Shown here: one piece after another, positions 44,351-52,858 of the stretch
Numbering within the stretch: the first letter of the stretch is position 1
Layout: each line of letters opens with the position of its first letter
Assembly (NCBI RefSeq): GCF_015207735.1
Contig: NZ_JADEWG010000013.1
Location: forward strand, 19,838-83,837
Length of the DNA: 64,000 nucleotides
Direction: 5' to 3'
From: [Phormidium] sp. LEGE 05292
GTDB taxonomy: Bacteria > Cyanobacteriota > Cyanobacteriia > Cyanobacteriales > Aerosakkonemataceae
Made by a program: the position numbers and the translations under genes
The notes under the pieces: model-generated
The model's input: the letters and a program-made list of their open reading frames with translations, nothing else
Databases searched by the model: none
What the model was told of the DNA's origin: nothing

Positions 44351-45262
44351 TTAGTTATTAGATTCAGTATGAGCGATTTTGTTCCCTGTGATGTTCATTA
44401 AAGATAGCCTGCTGAGAAAAATTCGGATTTTTATCAGGTAATAGAACAGAAAGCTTAATAAATGATGCGATCGCCCGTGTTTAGGAAGTTCTAAAATAGG
44501 AAGCAGAAGATTTAAGATATAATAAATATGTTTTCTTTCATAGAGTGGGTACATTTTGCTGATATAAGTATTACCTTCTCTACTTTTATTATAGTTTTGT
44601 TGTTTCAGGTGAGTACTTATACAAAATGAAGCATAAATAATCTGGTCATCTTCTAATTCAAAAACTCGTTTGGCTAAAATTAGCAATTTGTTAAAAATGT
44701 TAATTTTCTCAGTTTTTTGCACTTCTTTCAAAAATTTATAAAACATTCCGTAATGACGGGCTTCATCCTTCGACAAGCGATCGCAAATGTCACGTAAAAG
44801 GGGTTCTGAAGTGCGATCGCGAATCGCTGCATAATAAGCACTTGCTAAAGCTTCAATAACACAACGGGCGATTAATTCATTGGCAATAGAACCTCGAACA
44901 GAAACTCCGGTTTCTGAATGGTATTGCACAGTTTCTATATACTTTTTGTATAACTCTTCAAAATTGAAATCAGGATCTACTAGCTGACTCCATTTTTGCA
45001 AAGCTTGCCCATGTTGTCTTTCTTCTAAATTCCAAATATGGATCAGTTTATGCCACTCATTTTTACTAGAAAACACTGAAAGCAAGTAGGAAGAGTAAAG
45101 GTCTGCACGGGACTCAATTAAACAAGTTGCTTTAATCACATCAACTAAGTCACTAGAAACTTGTTCCCTGTTAAAAAGGGTTAAATTAAGCTCTTGAATA
45201 TCCCACTTTTTTAAAGAATCTAGGTTAGTATTCTCAAATGTACACTCTTTAAATTCTTGCAT
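44351..45262 (-). CDS. Ferritin-like diiron-carboxylate protein
   Basis: A 303-residue mostly helical protein. The first 180 residues hold a ferritin-like four-helix diiron site: E50 (CLIESRADLY), E80/E81-x2-H84 (LEERQHG), E137 (RCVIEALASAYY) and E167-x2-H170 (KDEARHYG). The arrangement resembles acyl-ACP desaturase-like and other small oxidases. The C-terminal roughly 110 residues are hydrophobic or aromatic (HIYYILNLLLPILEL, LLSFLFYYLIKIRIFL) and may be a membrane-associating tail. Substrate unknown. An ABM-fold protein lies 101 bp upstream on the same strand, suggesting a small oxidative or stress function. A minor oxygenase or desaturase is the best guess. Confidence 0.75.
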   Translation of the reverse strand: MQEFKECTFENTNLDSLKKWDIQELNLTLFNREQVSSDLVDVIKATCLIESRADLYSSYLLSVFSSKNEWHKLIHIWNLEERQHGQALQKWSQLVDPDFNFEELYKKYIETVQYHSETGVSVRGSIANELIARCVIEALASAYYAAIRDRTSEPLLRDICDRLSKDEARHYGMFYKFLKEVQKTEKINIFNKLLILAKRVFELEDDQIIYASFCISTHLKQQNYNKSREGNTYISKMYPLYERKHIYYILNLLLPILELPKHGRSHHLLSFLFYYLIKIRIFLSRLSLMNITGNKIAHTESNN

Positions 45263-45363
45263 ACTCGCCCTCCCTAAAATAAATAATTTATTTTATGATT
45301 TTAAGTCAAAGAAAATGTTTAGATTTTCTTTGACTTAAAACTTTACTAAAGCACATTAAAAAA

Positions 45364-45687
45364 TCATTCTTTGGGAGCTATTTCGCTAACAACTTCATAA
45401 AAATCAGTTTGGGGTGTAATAGCAAACAAAGGCGACATTTGTTTCAAAATCTCCTGATAAGCTTCCGACTGATTTTCAGCCATATCTTGTTCGCTTTCCC
45501 AAAAAATTATCGCAATACCTTTATCAGTATTGGGAATTTGTAACAGATATGCACCTTGGAAACCATGATGGTATGTAGAGATTGCTTTTTCATAAAGTTG
45601 TTTAGCTTCTTCAAATTTACCAGGTTTGAATTCTCCGAAAGCTACATAAGCAAACTTATGTCGCAAAAAGTCTAGAAATTCTGACAT
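45364..45687 (-). CDS. ABM-type dimeric alpha/beta-barrel protein
   Basis: A 107-residue protein of the antibiotic-biosynthesis-monooxygenase-like ferredoxin-fold. The strand-helix pattern YVAFGEFKPGKFEEAKQLYE, GFQGAYLLQIPNTDKGIAII, FWESEQDMAENQ and a final strand are characteristic. The families include heme-degrading and quinone-type monooxygenases and non-enzymatic members. The usual catalytic residues cannot be identified. It lies just upstream of the diiron protein gene on the same strand. Confidence 0.78.
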   Translation of the reverse strand: MSEFLDFLRHKFAYVAFGEFKPGKFEEAKQLYEKAISTYHHGFQGAYLLQIPNTDKGIAIIFWESEQDMAENQSEAYQEILKQMSPLFAITPQTDFYEVVSEIAPKE

Positions 45688-45786
45688 AATCTACTCCTCT
45701 TTTTGTCAAGTGGTCATGCACAAGGTTTAAGTTTAACTTACAAGTGTAATTTGGTGAAGTGCTGGCTGTTGAGAAATTGTTTTTTA

Positions 45787-45902
45787 CCACAGATGTCCAC
45801 AGATGAACACAGATGAACACAGATGTTTTTTTTGTCTGTTGGTGGCGAAAGTTTTTTTTAAAACGCAGATGAACCGCAGATAAACGCAGATGAACGCAGA
45901 TG
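45787..45902. repeat. Tandem CACAGATGAA and AACGCAGATG decamer arrays
   Basis: Four CACAGATG units at 45787-45825 and four CGCAGATGAA-like units at 45861-45902, with A/T linker between. The second array is the reverse complement type of 28961-29000. Confidence 0.75.
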
Positions 45903-45984
45903 TTTTTTATATATTTTTTAATTTTTGCCCAAGTTTGGATGAAGATTAAAATTCAACTTTTTTCTCTGTTCTGTTTTATATAGG

Positions 45985-46018
45985 AAATTCCCAGGTTTTT
46001 TAAATTACCTGGGAATTT
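45985..46018 (-). terminator. Hairpin after the DHOD-like gene
   Basis: AAATTCCCAGGT, a 10-nt loop, then ACCTGGGAATTT (12-bp perfect stem), 17 bp beyond the stop on the minus strand. No clear U-tract follows. Confidence 0.5.
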
Positions 46019-46034
46019 AACGAAATCATAAATA

Positions 46035-47045
46035 TTATGAAAGAGAAATAGCAGGTTTGTAAGTTTGAACTGCTCGCATATATTGGGCGCGTTCAAAGGC
46101 TGATTCGTCTGGACAATTGATTTGACTCATGCTACCAATCATTTGTTGAACTGATTCGTATTCATGTTCTACCATCCAGTGTTTCATTTCATTTTCGATA
46201 TCTCGAATATGGGCGATTCCATGACGCATTAGTACGGAACAAATTTGGGTAATTTTTGCTCCCGCCATCAGCATTTTGATCGCTTCTTGTCCTTTGTGAA
46301 TCCCACCAGTTGCCGCAAATTCTGGGCGCACTCTTCCGTACAAAATGGCAATCCAACGCATCGGTAAACGCATGGCTTGGGGTGTACTTAAAAGTATGTT
46401 TGGACGCACTTCTAAGTCTTCAATATCAATGTCTGGTTGATAGAAACGGTTGAATAAAACTAGTCCATTTGCACCTGCTTCTTCCAAGCGTTTTGCCATG
46501 TATGCCATGTTGCTGAAGAAGGGACTTAATTTGACAGCAACGGGAATGTTTACGGTTGATGTAACAGCACGAACAATGTCAATATAATTTTGTTCAACTT
46601 GTGCGCCTGTCATGTTGAAATCAGTAGGCACATAATAGATGTTTAATTCTAGTGCGTCTGCGCCTGCTTGTTGAATTTGACTGGCAAAATCTACCCATCC
46701 ACCAATAGTGCTACCGTTAAGGCTGGCGATAATGGGAATATCAACCATTTGTTTGGCTCGGTGGATATGATTTAGATATTCTTCTGTGCCAACATGGAAG
46801 ATTTCTGGTTCGGGAAAATAGGTGAGTGCTTCGGCAAAAGATTCGGAATGATATGTTAGATGATGGTCTAATTCTTGGCGTTCTTGCCGAATTTGTTCTT
46901 CAAACAAAGAATGCAAAACTACTGCACCTGCACCCGCATCTTCCATTTTTTTAATGTTGTCTACATTCTCGGTGAGGGGTGCTGCGGCTGAAGGTACAAT
47001 AGGCGATCGCAACGTTAATCCCAAATAATTAGTAGTTAAATCCAT
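46035..47045 (-). CDS. Dihydroorotate-dehydrogenase-like FMN protein associated with nifJ
   Basis: A 336-residue TIM-barrel flavoprotein of the DHOD-like family (MDLTTNYLGLTLRSPIVPSA at the N-terminus, IASLNGSTIGGWVDFA, PVAVKLSPFFSNMAYMAKRL, ATGGIHKGQEAIKMLMAGA for FMN binding). It lacks an obvious pyrimidine-pathway context and instead lies 102 bp downstream of nifJ on the same strand, an arrangement I recall for cyanobacterial PFOR loci. It might oxidise or reduce an unknown substrate with ferredoxin or NADH-linked electrons under dark conditions. Pyrimidine dihydroorotate oxidation is possible but less likely. Confidence 0.8.
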   Translation of the reverse strand: MDLTTNYLGLTLRSPIVPSAAAPLTENVDNIKKMEDAGAGAVVLHSLFEEQIRQERQELDHHLTYHSESFAEALTYFPEPEIFHVGTEEYLNHIHRAKQMVDIPIIASLNGSTIGGWVDFASQIQQAGADALELNIYYVPTDFNMTGAQVEQNYIDIVRAVTSTVNIPVAVKLSPFFSNMAYMAKRLEEAGANGLVLFNRFYQPDIDIEDLEVRPNILLSTPQAMRLPMRWIAILYGRVRPEFAATGGIHKGQEAIKMLMAGAKITQICSVLMRHGIAHIRDIENEMKHWMVEHEYESVQQMIGSMSQINCPDESAFERAQYMRAVQTYKPAISLS

Positions 47046-47105
47046 TCTTGTTTCTCCTAATAAAATCAGGCAACCTTTCGGAACTGAAAGTTAAAGACTG
47101 GGGAT

Positions 47106-47124
47106 GACAGGCAAGATGCCTGTC
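47106..47124. terminator. GACAGGCA/TGCCTGTC hairpin repeat after nifJ
   Basis: An 8-bp perfect stem with a 3-nt loop, 23 bp beyond the nifJ stop. It belongs to an interspersed cyanobacterial repeat type and could attenuate transcription into the DHOD-like gene. Confidence 0.45.
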
Positions 47125-47147
47125 CTACGGGTTCCCCTGCCTTCTAA

Positions 47148-50100
47148 TTAACTCTTTAACGCTTCGGGTTTTCCGCCTGTTGTTTCTTCGCCTTTGTCGG
47201 AACTTTCACCAGTTTTGCCACGATCTTTATGACCATTACCATTAGTATGCAATTGGCGGGCGGCTAAATATTGGTACATTTCCCAACGAGAATTTACGTC
47301 TTGTTGTGCTTCTTGAAGTAGCCGTTTTGCTTGTTCCGGTTTACTAGCTGTGAGCATCTTAAACCGGGTTTCAGCATACATATATTGCTCGATCGGAAGT
47401 TTCGGCGATCGACTGTCTAATTGCAGGGGATTTTCACCTTTAATTGCTCGTTCTGGATTGTAACGATACAACAGTTTGGCACCAGATTCTACTGCGGCTT
47501 TTTGTTGCTGCATTCCTGTGGTCATATTAATACCATGAGCGATGCAGTGAGAGTAAGCAATAATTAATGATGGGCCGTCGTAAGCTTCTGCTTCTAAGAA
47601 GGCTTTCAATGTATGTTCATCTCTTGCACCCATTGCTACGTTAGCAACGTAAACATTGCCGTAAGTCATAGCAATTAAGCCCAGGTCTTTCTTAGCAGCA
47701 GGTTTTCCAGCAGCGGCGAATTTTGCTACTGCACCTCGCGGGGTTGCTTTGGACATTTGTCCACCAGTATTTGAGTAAACTTCGGTGTCCAAAACTAGGA
47801 TATTAACGTTACGTCCGCTAGCAATTACATGGTCTAATCCGCCGTAACCAATATCATACGCCCAACCGTCTCCACCGATGATCCAAACGCTCTTTTTGAC
47901 GAGATAATCTGCTAGGACTTTTAGTTGTTTTGCTTTGGATTTAACGCTGTTGTCTGATGCAGAATTAACTATTTCGTCTAAGCGTTGTTTTAGGGCGGCA
48001 ACTTTTTCTCGTTGTTCCCAAATGTCGGCTTCGTTCTTTTGTTCGTTGTTGAGGATTTCGGTTGCTAAAGTTTCGCCAATTTCGCTGGCTAATTTCTTCA
48101 GTAATTCGACGGCAAATTCGGTTTGTTTGTCGATCGATACTCGGAAACCTAAACCAAATTCGGCGTTGTCTTCAAACAAGGAATTCGACCAAGCAGGGCC
48201 ACGTCCATCGGCATTGTGTGTCCAAGGTGTTGTGGGTAAGTTACCACCATAAATTGAGGAACAACCTGTGGCGTTGGCAACAATCATGCGATCGCCAAAT
48301 AACTGACTGACTAATTTCAAGTAAGGTGTTTCTCCACAACCGCCGCAAGCACCTGAGAATTCAAACAAAGGTTCTTGCATTTGTTGTTGATTAATCTTGT
48401 TTAACTTCAATTCCCGACGGTCAGGATTTGGCAAACTTAAGAAGTAATCCCAATTCACTCTTTCTGGTTCTCTTAATGGCAATTGTTCTGCCATATTAAT
48501 TGCTTTCAGTTTCGGTTGGGATTTATTTTTCGCTGGGCAAACATCCACACAAACACCGCAACCTGTACAATCTTCTGGTGCTACTTGAATGGTGAATTTT
48601 AAGCCTTTCCAATCGTGGTCTTTGGCGTTGGTGCTCTTGAAGGTTTCCGGTGCGTTTTCTAGTTCGCTTGGTTCGTAAACTTTGCTGCGAATTACGCTGT
48701 GTGGACATACCATCACGCACTTACCACATTGCACGCAAACATCGGGGTCCCAAACGGGAATTTCTTGACAAATGTTGCGTTTTTCCCATTTTGATGTTCC
48801 GGTGGGATAAGTACCATCAATTGGCATGGCGCTAACCGGAAGTTCATCGCCTTTCTTAGCAATTATTTGGCCTAAAACTTCGCGGACAAATGCGGGTGCA
48901 GTGTCGGGTACTGCTGGACGGATAACTATTTCACTATCTATTCGATCGGGAACTTTAACTTCAAATAAATTGTCCAGGCTATTGTCGATCGCTTTCATGT
49001 TTTTCTCGACAATTTCTGGCCCTTTTTTACCGTAAGTTTTTTTAACGGATTTTTTGATTTGGGCGATCGCTTCTTCTCTGGGTAAAACTCCCGAAAGGGC
49101 AAAGAAGCACACTTGCATTACTGTATTAATCCGTCCTGCCATGCCGCTTTCTCTGGCAACTTTGTTGGCATCGGAAACAAATACTTTCAGTTTTTTATTG
49201 ATGATGGTTTTTTGGACCGATCGAGGTAATTTACTCCAAACTTCTTCCGGGCCAAAAGGACTATTTAACAGGAATGTTGCCCCAGGTTTGGCAATATGCA
49301 ACATTTCAAACTGTTCTAAAAATCCCCATTGGTGACAAGCTACAAAATTCGCTTGACTGATTAGATAAATTGAGCGAATTGGATTCGGCCCAAAGCGCAA
49401 GTGAGATACTGTTACCGATCCAGATTTCTTCGAGTCGTAAACGAAATAACCTTGGGCGTAGTTGTCAGTTTCTTCGCCAATAATTTTGATTGAATTCTTG
49501 TTCGCGCCAACGGTTCCATCAGCACCTAAACCATAGAATACTGCCCGAACTACACTATCTGGTTCGATGTTGAAAAATGGATCGTATTCTAAACTGGTGT
49601 GAGTAACGTCGTCGTTAATTCCCACTGTAAAATGATTCTTTGGTTCGGCAACAGCGAGATTATCATACACAGCTTTAATCATCGCTGGTGTGAATTCTTT
49701 GGATGATAAACCGTAGCGTCCACCTACTACTTTAATGCCTGTCCGATTTTCTTCAGCTAAGGCAGTAATTACATCTAAATAGAGAGGATCGCCACCTGCG
49801 CCCGGTTCTTTGCAACGGTCTAAAACTGCGATCGATTTAACGGTTTCTGGTAATGCTGCTACTAAGCGTTTGGCATCAAACGGGCGATACAATCTAACTT
49901 TTAATACCCCAACTTTTTCGCCTAAATTGTTGAGATAATCGGCGGTTTCATGGGCAGCATCGCAACCAGAACCCATTAAAATAATCACTCTTTCTGCTGT
50001 GGGATCGCCGTGATATTCATACAGTTGATATTGCCGTCCAGTTAGTTTGGCAAAATCATTCATTACCTTTTCGGTAATGTCTACACAAGCTGTATAAAAT

Positions 50101-50804
50101 GGATTAACTGTTTCCCTGGCTTGGAAGTAAACGTCGGGGTTTTGAGCAGTTCCTCTTAATACTGGACGATCGGGAGTTAATGCTCTTTCACGATGAGCAA
50201 ATACTAACTCATCGGGAACTAGCGATCGCAGATCATCTTCAGTCAACAATTCCAATTTTTGTACTTCGTGAGAAGTGCGGAATCCATCAAAGAAATGTAC
50301 AAAAGGAATCCGCGATTCTAAACTAGCTGCTGTGGAAATTAAAGCGAAATCATGCGCTTCTTGCACTGATGCCGAACATAACATCGCAAATCCAGTTGCA
50401 CGCGCTGACATCACATCGCTATGATCGCCAAAAATAGAAAGTCCTTGAGCAGCTAAACTACGGGCAGCAATATGAAATACTGTAGGTGTTAATTCCCCAG
50501 CAATTTTATACATATTCGGGATCATTAATAATAATCCCTGAGATGCGGTGAATGTTGTTGTTAATGAGCCTGTTTGTAATGCCCCGTGAACTGCACCAGC
50601 AACGCCACCTTCGCTTTGCATTTCTACTACTGATGGCAGTGTTCCCCAGATGTTGGGTTTATTTTCTGATGTCCACGCATCCGCCCATTCTGCCATCGGT
50701 GAAGATGGTGTAATCGGATAAATGGCAATTACTTCATTTAAACGGTAAGCAACATAAGCTACTGCTTCGTTACCGTCGATCGTTGCAATTGTTCTTGTAG
50801 TCAT
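47148..50804 (-). CDS. nifJ: Pyruvate:ferredoxin (flavodoxin) oxidoreductase
   Basis: A 1218-residue single-chain PFOR that cleaves pyruvate with CoA to acetyl-CoA, CO2 and reduced ferredoxin. Domains in order: N-terminal pyrimidine-binding (IDGNEAVAYVAYRLNEVIAI, YPITPSSPMAEWAD), CoA/linker regions, two [4Fe-4S] clusters (CVQCGKCVMVCPH, CTGCGVCVDVCPAK) and the C-terminal TPP-binding domain with GGDGWAYDIGYGGLDHV and DTEVYSNTGGQMSKATPRGA plus an additional Cys cluster (GACGGCGETPY). The final 25 residues are Lys/Gly/Glu-rich and divergent. In cyanobacteria it works in fermentation and under low light; adjacency to hox ties acetyl-CoA formation to hydrogen production. Confidence 0.97.
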   Translation of the reverse strand: MTTRTIATIDGNEAVAYVAYRLNEVIAIYPITPSSPMAEWADAWTSENKPNIWGTLPSVVEMQSEGGVAGAVHGALQTGSLTTTFTASQGLLLMIPNMYKIAGELTPTVFHIAARSLAAQGLSIFGDHSDVMSARATGFAMLCSASVQEAHDFALISTAASLESRIPFVHFFDGFRTSHEVQKLELLTEDDLRSLVPDELVFAHRERALTPDRPVLRGTAQNPDVYFQARETVNPFYTACVDITEKVMNDFAKLTGRQYQLYEYHGDPTAERVIILMGSGCDAAHETADYLNNLGEKVGVLKVRLYRPFDAKRLVAALPETVKSIAVLDRCKEPGAGGDPLYLDVITALAEENRTGIKVVGGRYGLSSKEFTPAMIKAVYDNLAVAEPKNHFTVGINDDVTHTSLEYDPFFNIEPDSVVRAVFYGLGADGTVGANKNSIKIIGEETDNYAQGYFVYDSKKSGSVTVSHLRFGPNPIRSIYLISQANFVACHQWGFLEQFEMLHIAKPGATFLLNSPFGPEEVWSKLPRSVQKTIINKKLKVFVSDANKVARESGMAGRINTVMQVCFFALSGVLPREEAIAQIKKSVKKTYGKKGPEIVEKNMKAIDNSLDNLFEVKVPDRIDSEIVIRPAVPDTAPAFVREVLGQIIAKKGDELPVSAMPIDGTYPTGTSKWEKRNICQEIPVWDPDVCVQCGKCVMVCPHSVIRSKVYEPSELENAPETFKSTNAKDHDWKGLKFTIQVAPEDCTGCGVCVDVCPAKNKSQPKLKAINMAEQLPLREPERVNWDYFLSLPNPDRRELKLNKINQQQMQEPLFEFSGACGGCGETPYLKLVSQLFGDRMIVANATGCSSIYGGNLPTTPWTHNADGRGPAWSNSLFEDNAEFGLGFRVSIDKQTEFAVELLKKLASEIGETLATEILNNEQKNEADIWEQREKVAALKQRLDEIVNSASDNSVKSKAKQLKVLADYLVKKSVWIIGGDGWAYDIGYGGLDHVIASGRNVNILVLDTEVYSNTGGQMSKATPRGAVAKFAAAGKPAAKKDLGLIAMTYGNVYVANVAMGARDEHTLKAFLEAEAYDGPSLIIAYSHCIAHGINMTTGMQQQKAAVESGAKLLYRYNPERAIKGENPLQLDSRSPKLPIEQYMYAETRFKMLTASKPEQAKRLLQEAQQDVNSRWEMYQYLAARQLHTNGNGHKDRGKTGESSDKGEETTGGKPEALKS

Positions 50805-51452
50805 TATCTCAAACCTTTGTTAGCCATTAGGTTTTGCTTGTCATTTTTTACAGAATTCCGTTGGTATTTTGTCTGTGTCCAAATTCTGTAAGCCTTGTTT
50901 ATCTTTGGCTGAAATCACCCATATTGTTTGGTCATCACACTATTGAAACAGGTGATTATTAAGCCTTATTTAAACAACGTTGCAGTTGCCTTTTTTATTG
51001 ATAAACCTGGTACGAAATCAACCCAATCGTTTACTCATAAGCATTATCGGAGAATTTTTTCTCAGGGTAGCTCCCTTATTGCTCCTTCTTTTATCATCTA
51101 ACCAAAGATGGATTATGGGGATAACTTTTTAGTATTTTTTAACGCTACATCAACATTTGGTAACAATTTATAATATTCAGTTAAATAATTGTAATTTTTG
51201 TCCCGATCGTCAACTGGTTCTTTTTCATCACATTACTACAGCTAACTCTGCCAGTTTTTGTTAGTAACTAGTTATCATTAATACTCATAATTTTTCCGTA
51301 AAATACTAAGCCCAGTTCTTGTTAGTCCTGATTTTAATTTCTTTTCAATGCTGCCATAATCTATTCCAAAAAAAATTCCATCATTAAGAGGAATAGATTT
51401 ATACCAGAAAAGATGGGAGAAGCAAAGTTGTGTACCATTTGATAATAGGTAA
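50805..51452. other. 648-bp intergenic region upstream of nifJ
   Basis: A+T-rich, presumably containing the nifJ promoter on the minus strand. I recognised no gene; an open stretch at 51278-51460 has poor composition and no family features. The right part leads into the MITE-like element. Confidence 0.4.
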
Positions 51453-51682
51453 TAACTCAAGTTGCTAGTTACAAGTCTGGCTCTTTCTTAGCCCCCCTTA
51501 TTAAGGGGGGAGCCAGCAGAAGCTTCGCTATTAACATCATGGGGTTAGGGGGGATCAAAACCTAGTAATCACAGCCTTAGATCCCCCCTAACCCCCCTTA
51601 ATAAGGGGGGAACCAGAGGAAGCTTCGCTATTAACATCACGGGGGGAACTCCGAAAGAATTAATAACTAGCAACTTGCGTTA
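51453..51682 (+). mobile_element. MITE-like element, copy A (230 bp)
   Basis: It starts TAACTCAAGTTGCTAGTTA and ends with the near-reverse-complement TAACTAGCAACTTGCGTTA. The interior holds two tandem copies of a module made of CCCCCTTAnTAAGGGGGG hairpin and AAGCTTCGCTATTAACATCA. Flanking bases AATAGGTAA (51444-51452) and AATAGGTGA (51682-51690) look like a target-site duplication. No transposase is encoded. An inverted copy lies at 62354-62573. Confidence 0.8.
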
Positions 51683-51721
51683 ATAGGTGATTTTAATTTC
51701 TCTGACCAATTACCCATCTGA

Positions 51722-52336
51722 TTAGACATCATACATCCGAGCTTCTAGTGCATCTGGAAATTCCTGGCAATACTTGTCAAAAGCTGTTTGATCCAGTTTT
51801 CTTGCGCGTTGGTGGGCTGCTTCAGCTTCTAGTTCTTCAACTATATCCCAAGCGGCAGCACATTCTCTGGAATTAGGGCCTTTTTCCGCACAAATAGCAC
51901 GGGCGCTTTCAACTGCTTTTTGGATTTCTTGTTCGAGGAAAGTTTGTTTGGGACGTTCTACAAAGTCACCTTTACTGAGAATATCAGTAATAGAAATTAT
52001 GCCCAACAATTTATCTTTAATTACTGGTGCGATGCGAATGTTGGTATTTGCAAATAACCGCGCTACATATTCTACACCCAGGTCAGGATTAACCACAACG
52101 CAAGGCTTGGTCATAATTTCATAGACACGAACTTTTTTCGGGTCTAGACCGAAAGCTGCTACTTTGTAAACAATGTCGCTATCTGTGACTATACCGTAAG
52201 CATCCTGGTCGTGGCGACGCTCTACAATCAAAGTATGCAAGCCTTTTTCTCGCATCAATTTTACTGCTTCTGCTGCTGTCGCTGAACCACGAATAGTCAC
52301 GACTTCTTTGGTCATAATATCTGATGCTTTTAACAT
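51722..52336 (-). CDS. CBS-pair/CP12 fusion protein
   Basis: A 204-residue protein. Two CBS domains (about 1-125: IMTKEVVTIRGSATAAEAVK, YGIVTDSDIVYKVAAFG, GIISITDILSKGDF) would bind adenine nucleotides. The C-terminal about 70 residues are CP12-like: N-terminal loop Cys 149 and 159 (RAICAEKGPNSREC), core AAAWDIVEELEAEAAHQRA and the C-terminal YCQEFPDALEARMYD. Normal CP12 has a second C-terminal Cys near the end, but here position 199 is Ala, so only Cys190 remains and the C-terminal disulfide cannot form. CP12 binds GAPDH and PRK to switch off the Calvin cycle; CBS may add energy sensing. Last gene of the hox-associated block, 112 bp after the small ORF. Confidence 0.88.
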   Translation of the reverse strand: MLKASDIMTKEVVTIRGSATAAEAVKLMREKGLHTLIVERRHDQDAYGIVTDSDIVYKVAAFGLDPKKVRVYEIMTKPCVVVNPDLGVEYVARLFANTNIRIAPVIKDKLLGIISITDILSKGDFVERPKQTFLEQEIQKAVESARAICAEKGPNSRECAAAWDIVEELEAEAAHQRARKLDQTAFDKYCQEFPDALEARMYDV

Positions 52337-52448
52337 TTTTACACCTCTAATTCAGATGAATCGCCATTAGTAATTATTCTGTAAATAGGAGTTTTTTGTT
52401 AAAACTAATGGCTGGAAAAATTAGTACTAAGTTGATTAGCAATGTGTT

Positions 52449-52622
52449 TTATAAACAACCACGAAAAGTTTCCCTTTGCCAACCTGTACGGGCAGAAACT
52501 TCGAGAATAGTTGCTTGAGGAACGACTAGTTTAGTGTTAGCGATCGCTAATTGTCCGTTCAATCCTGCCACTTCAGCAATGTCAACTTTCTTAAAAATTA
52601 CGCTTTTGGCAGTTTGAAACAT
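52449..52622 (-). CDS. Small unknown protein, 57 residues, distal end of the hox cluster
   Basis: An open frame of 57 codons with ATG at 52622 and TAA at 52449, overlapping the preceding small gene by 25 bp. The product (starting MFQTAKSVIFKKVDIAEVA and ending GWQRETFRGCL) has two short strand-like segments and a terminal Cys, no membrane helix and no match I recognise. Support is the continuous gene packing on the minus strand and an acceptable codon pattern. No strong Shine-Dalgarno was seen. It may be a hydrogenase accessory peptide, but that is only context. Confidence 0.45.
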   Translation of the reverse strand: MFQTAKSVIFKKVDIAEVAGLNGQLAIANTKLVVPQATILEVSARTGWQRETFRGCL

Positions 52623-52858
52623 GGTAGGATATTTAATTGTTTATCTTCCTCCTGAGTTACTGATAGTAAAACAATGAGTAAGTTCTCATCTAGATCATAA
52701 GCCGCAGGACAAAGTAAATTACTTACCTTTTCAATAATTAACAATTTGATGTTTTCCAGGTTACTTTGGACGATCGGCTGGTTATAATGCGATCGCGCAA
52801 GCATTTTCCAATAAGCTAACTTCGTCCATTTTTGGATATTTGTAAAATTAATATTCAT
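52598..52858 (-). CDS. Small unknown protein downstream of hoxW
   Basis: An 86-residue protein from the ATG at 52858, preferred over a start 18 bp upstream. It overlaps the 3' end of hoxW by 11 bp and the next small gene by 25 bp, so it is translationally coupled with both. The sequence (WTKLAYWKMLARSHYNQPIV, LLIIEKVSNLLCPAAYDLDE, LLIVLLSVTQ) is helix-prone with two Cys and no recognisable motif. It might assist HoxH maturation or turnover. I do not recognise the family. Confidence 0.55.
   Translation of the reverse strand: MNINFTNIQKWTKLAYWKMLARSHYNQPIVQSNLENIKLLIIEKVSNLLCPAAYDLDENLLIVLLSVTQEEDKQLNILPCFKLPKA

Larger units (their letters stand above)
45688..46034. other. Intergenic gap dominated by short tandem repeats
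   Basis: It contains two decamer arrays and a 12-bp-stem hairpin listed separately. No coding or RNA gene was recognised. Confidence 0.5.

Noticed and set aside
51278..51460. 60-codon minus-strand open frame before the MITE
   Set aside because: Poor composition, no recognisable domain and no ribosome-binding site; lies in non-coding DNA and overlaps the element end.
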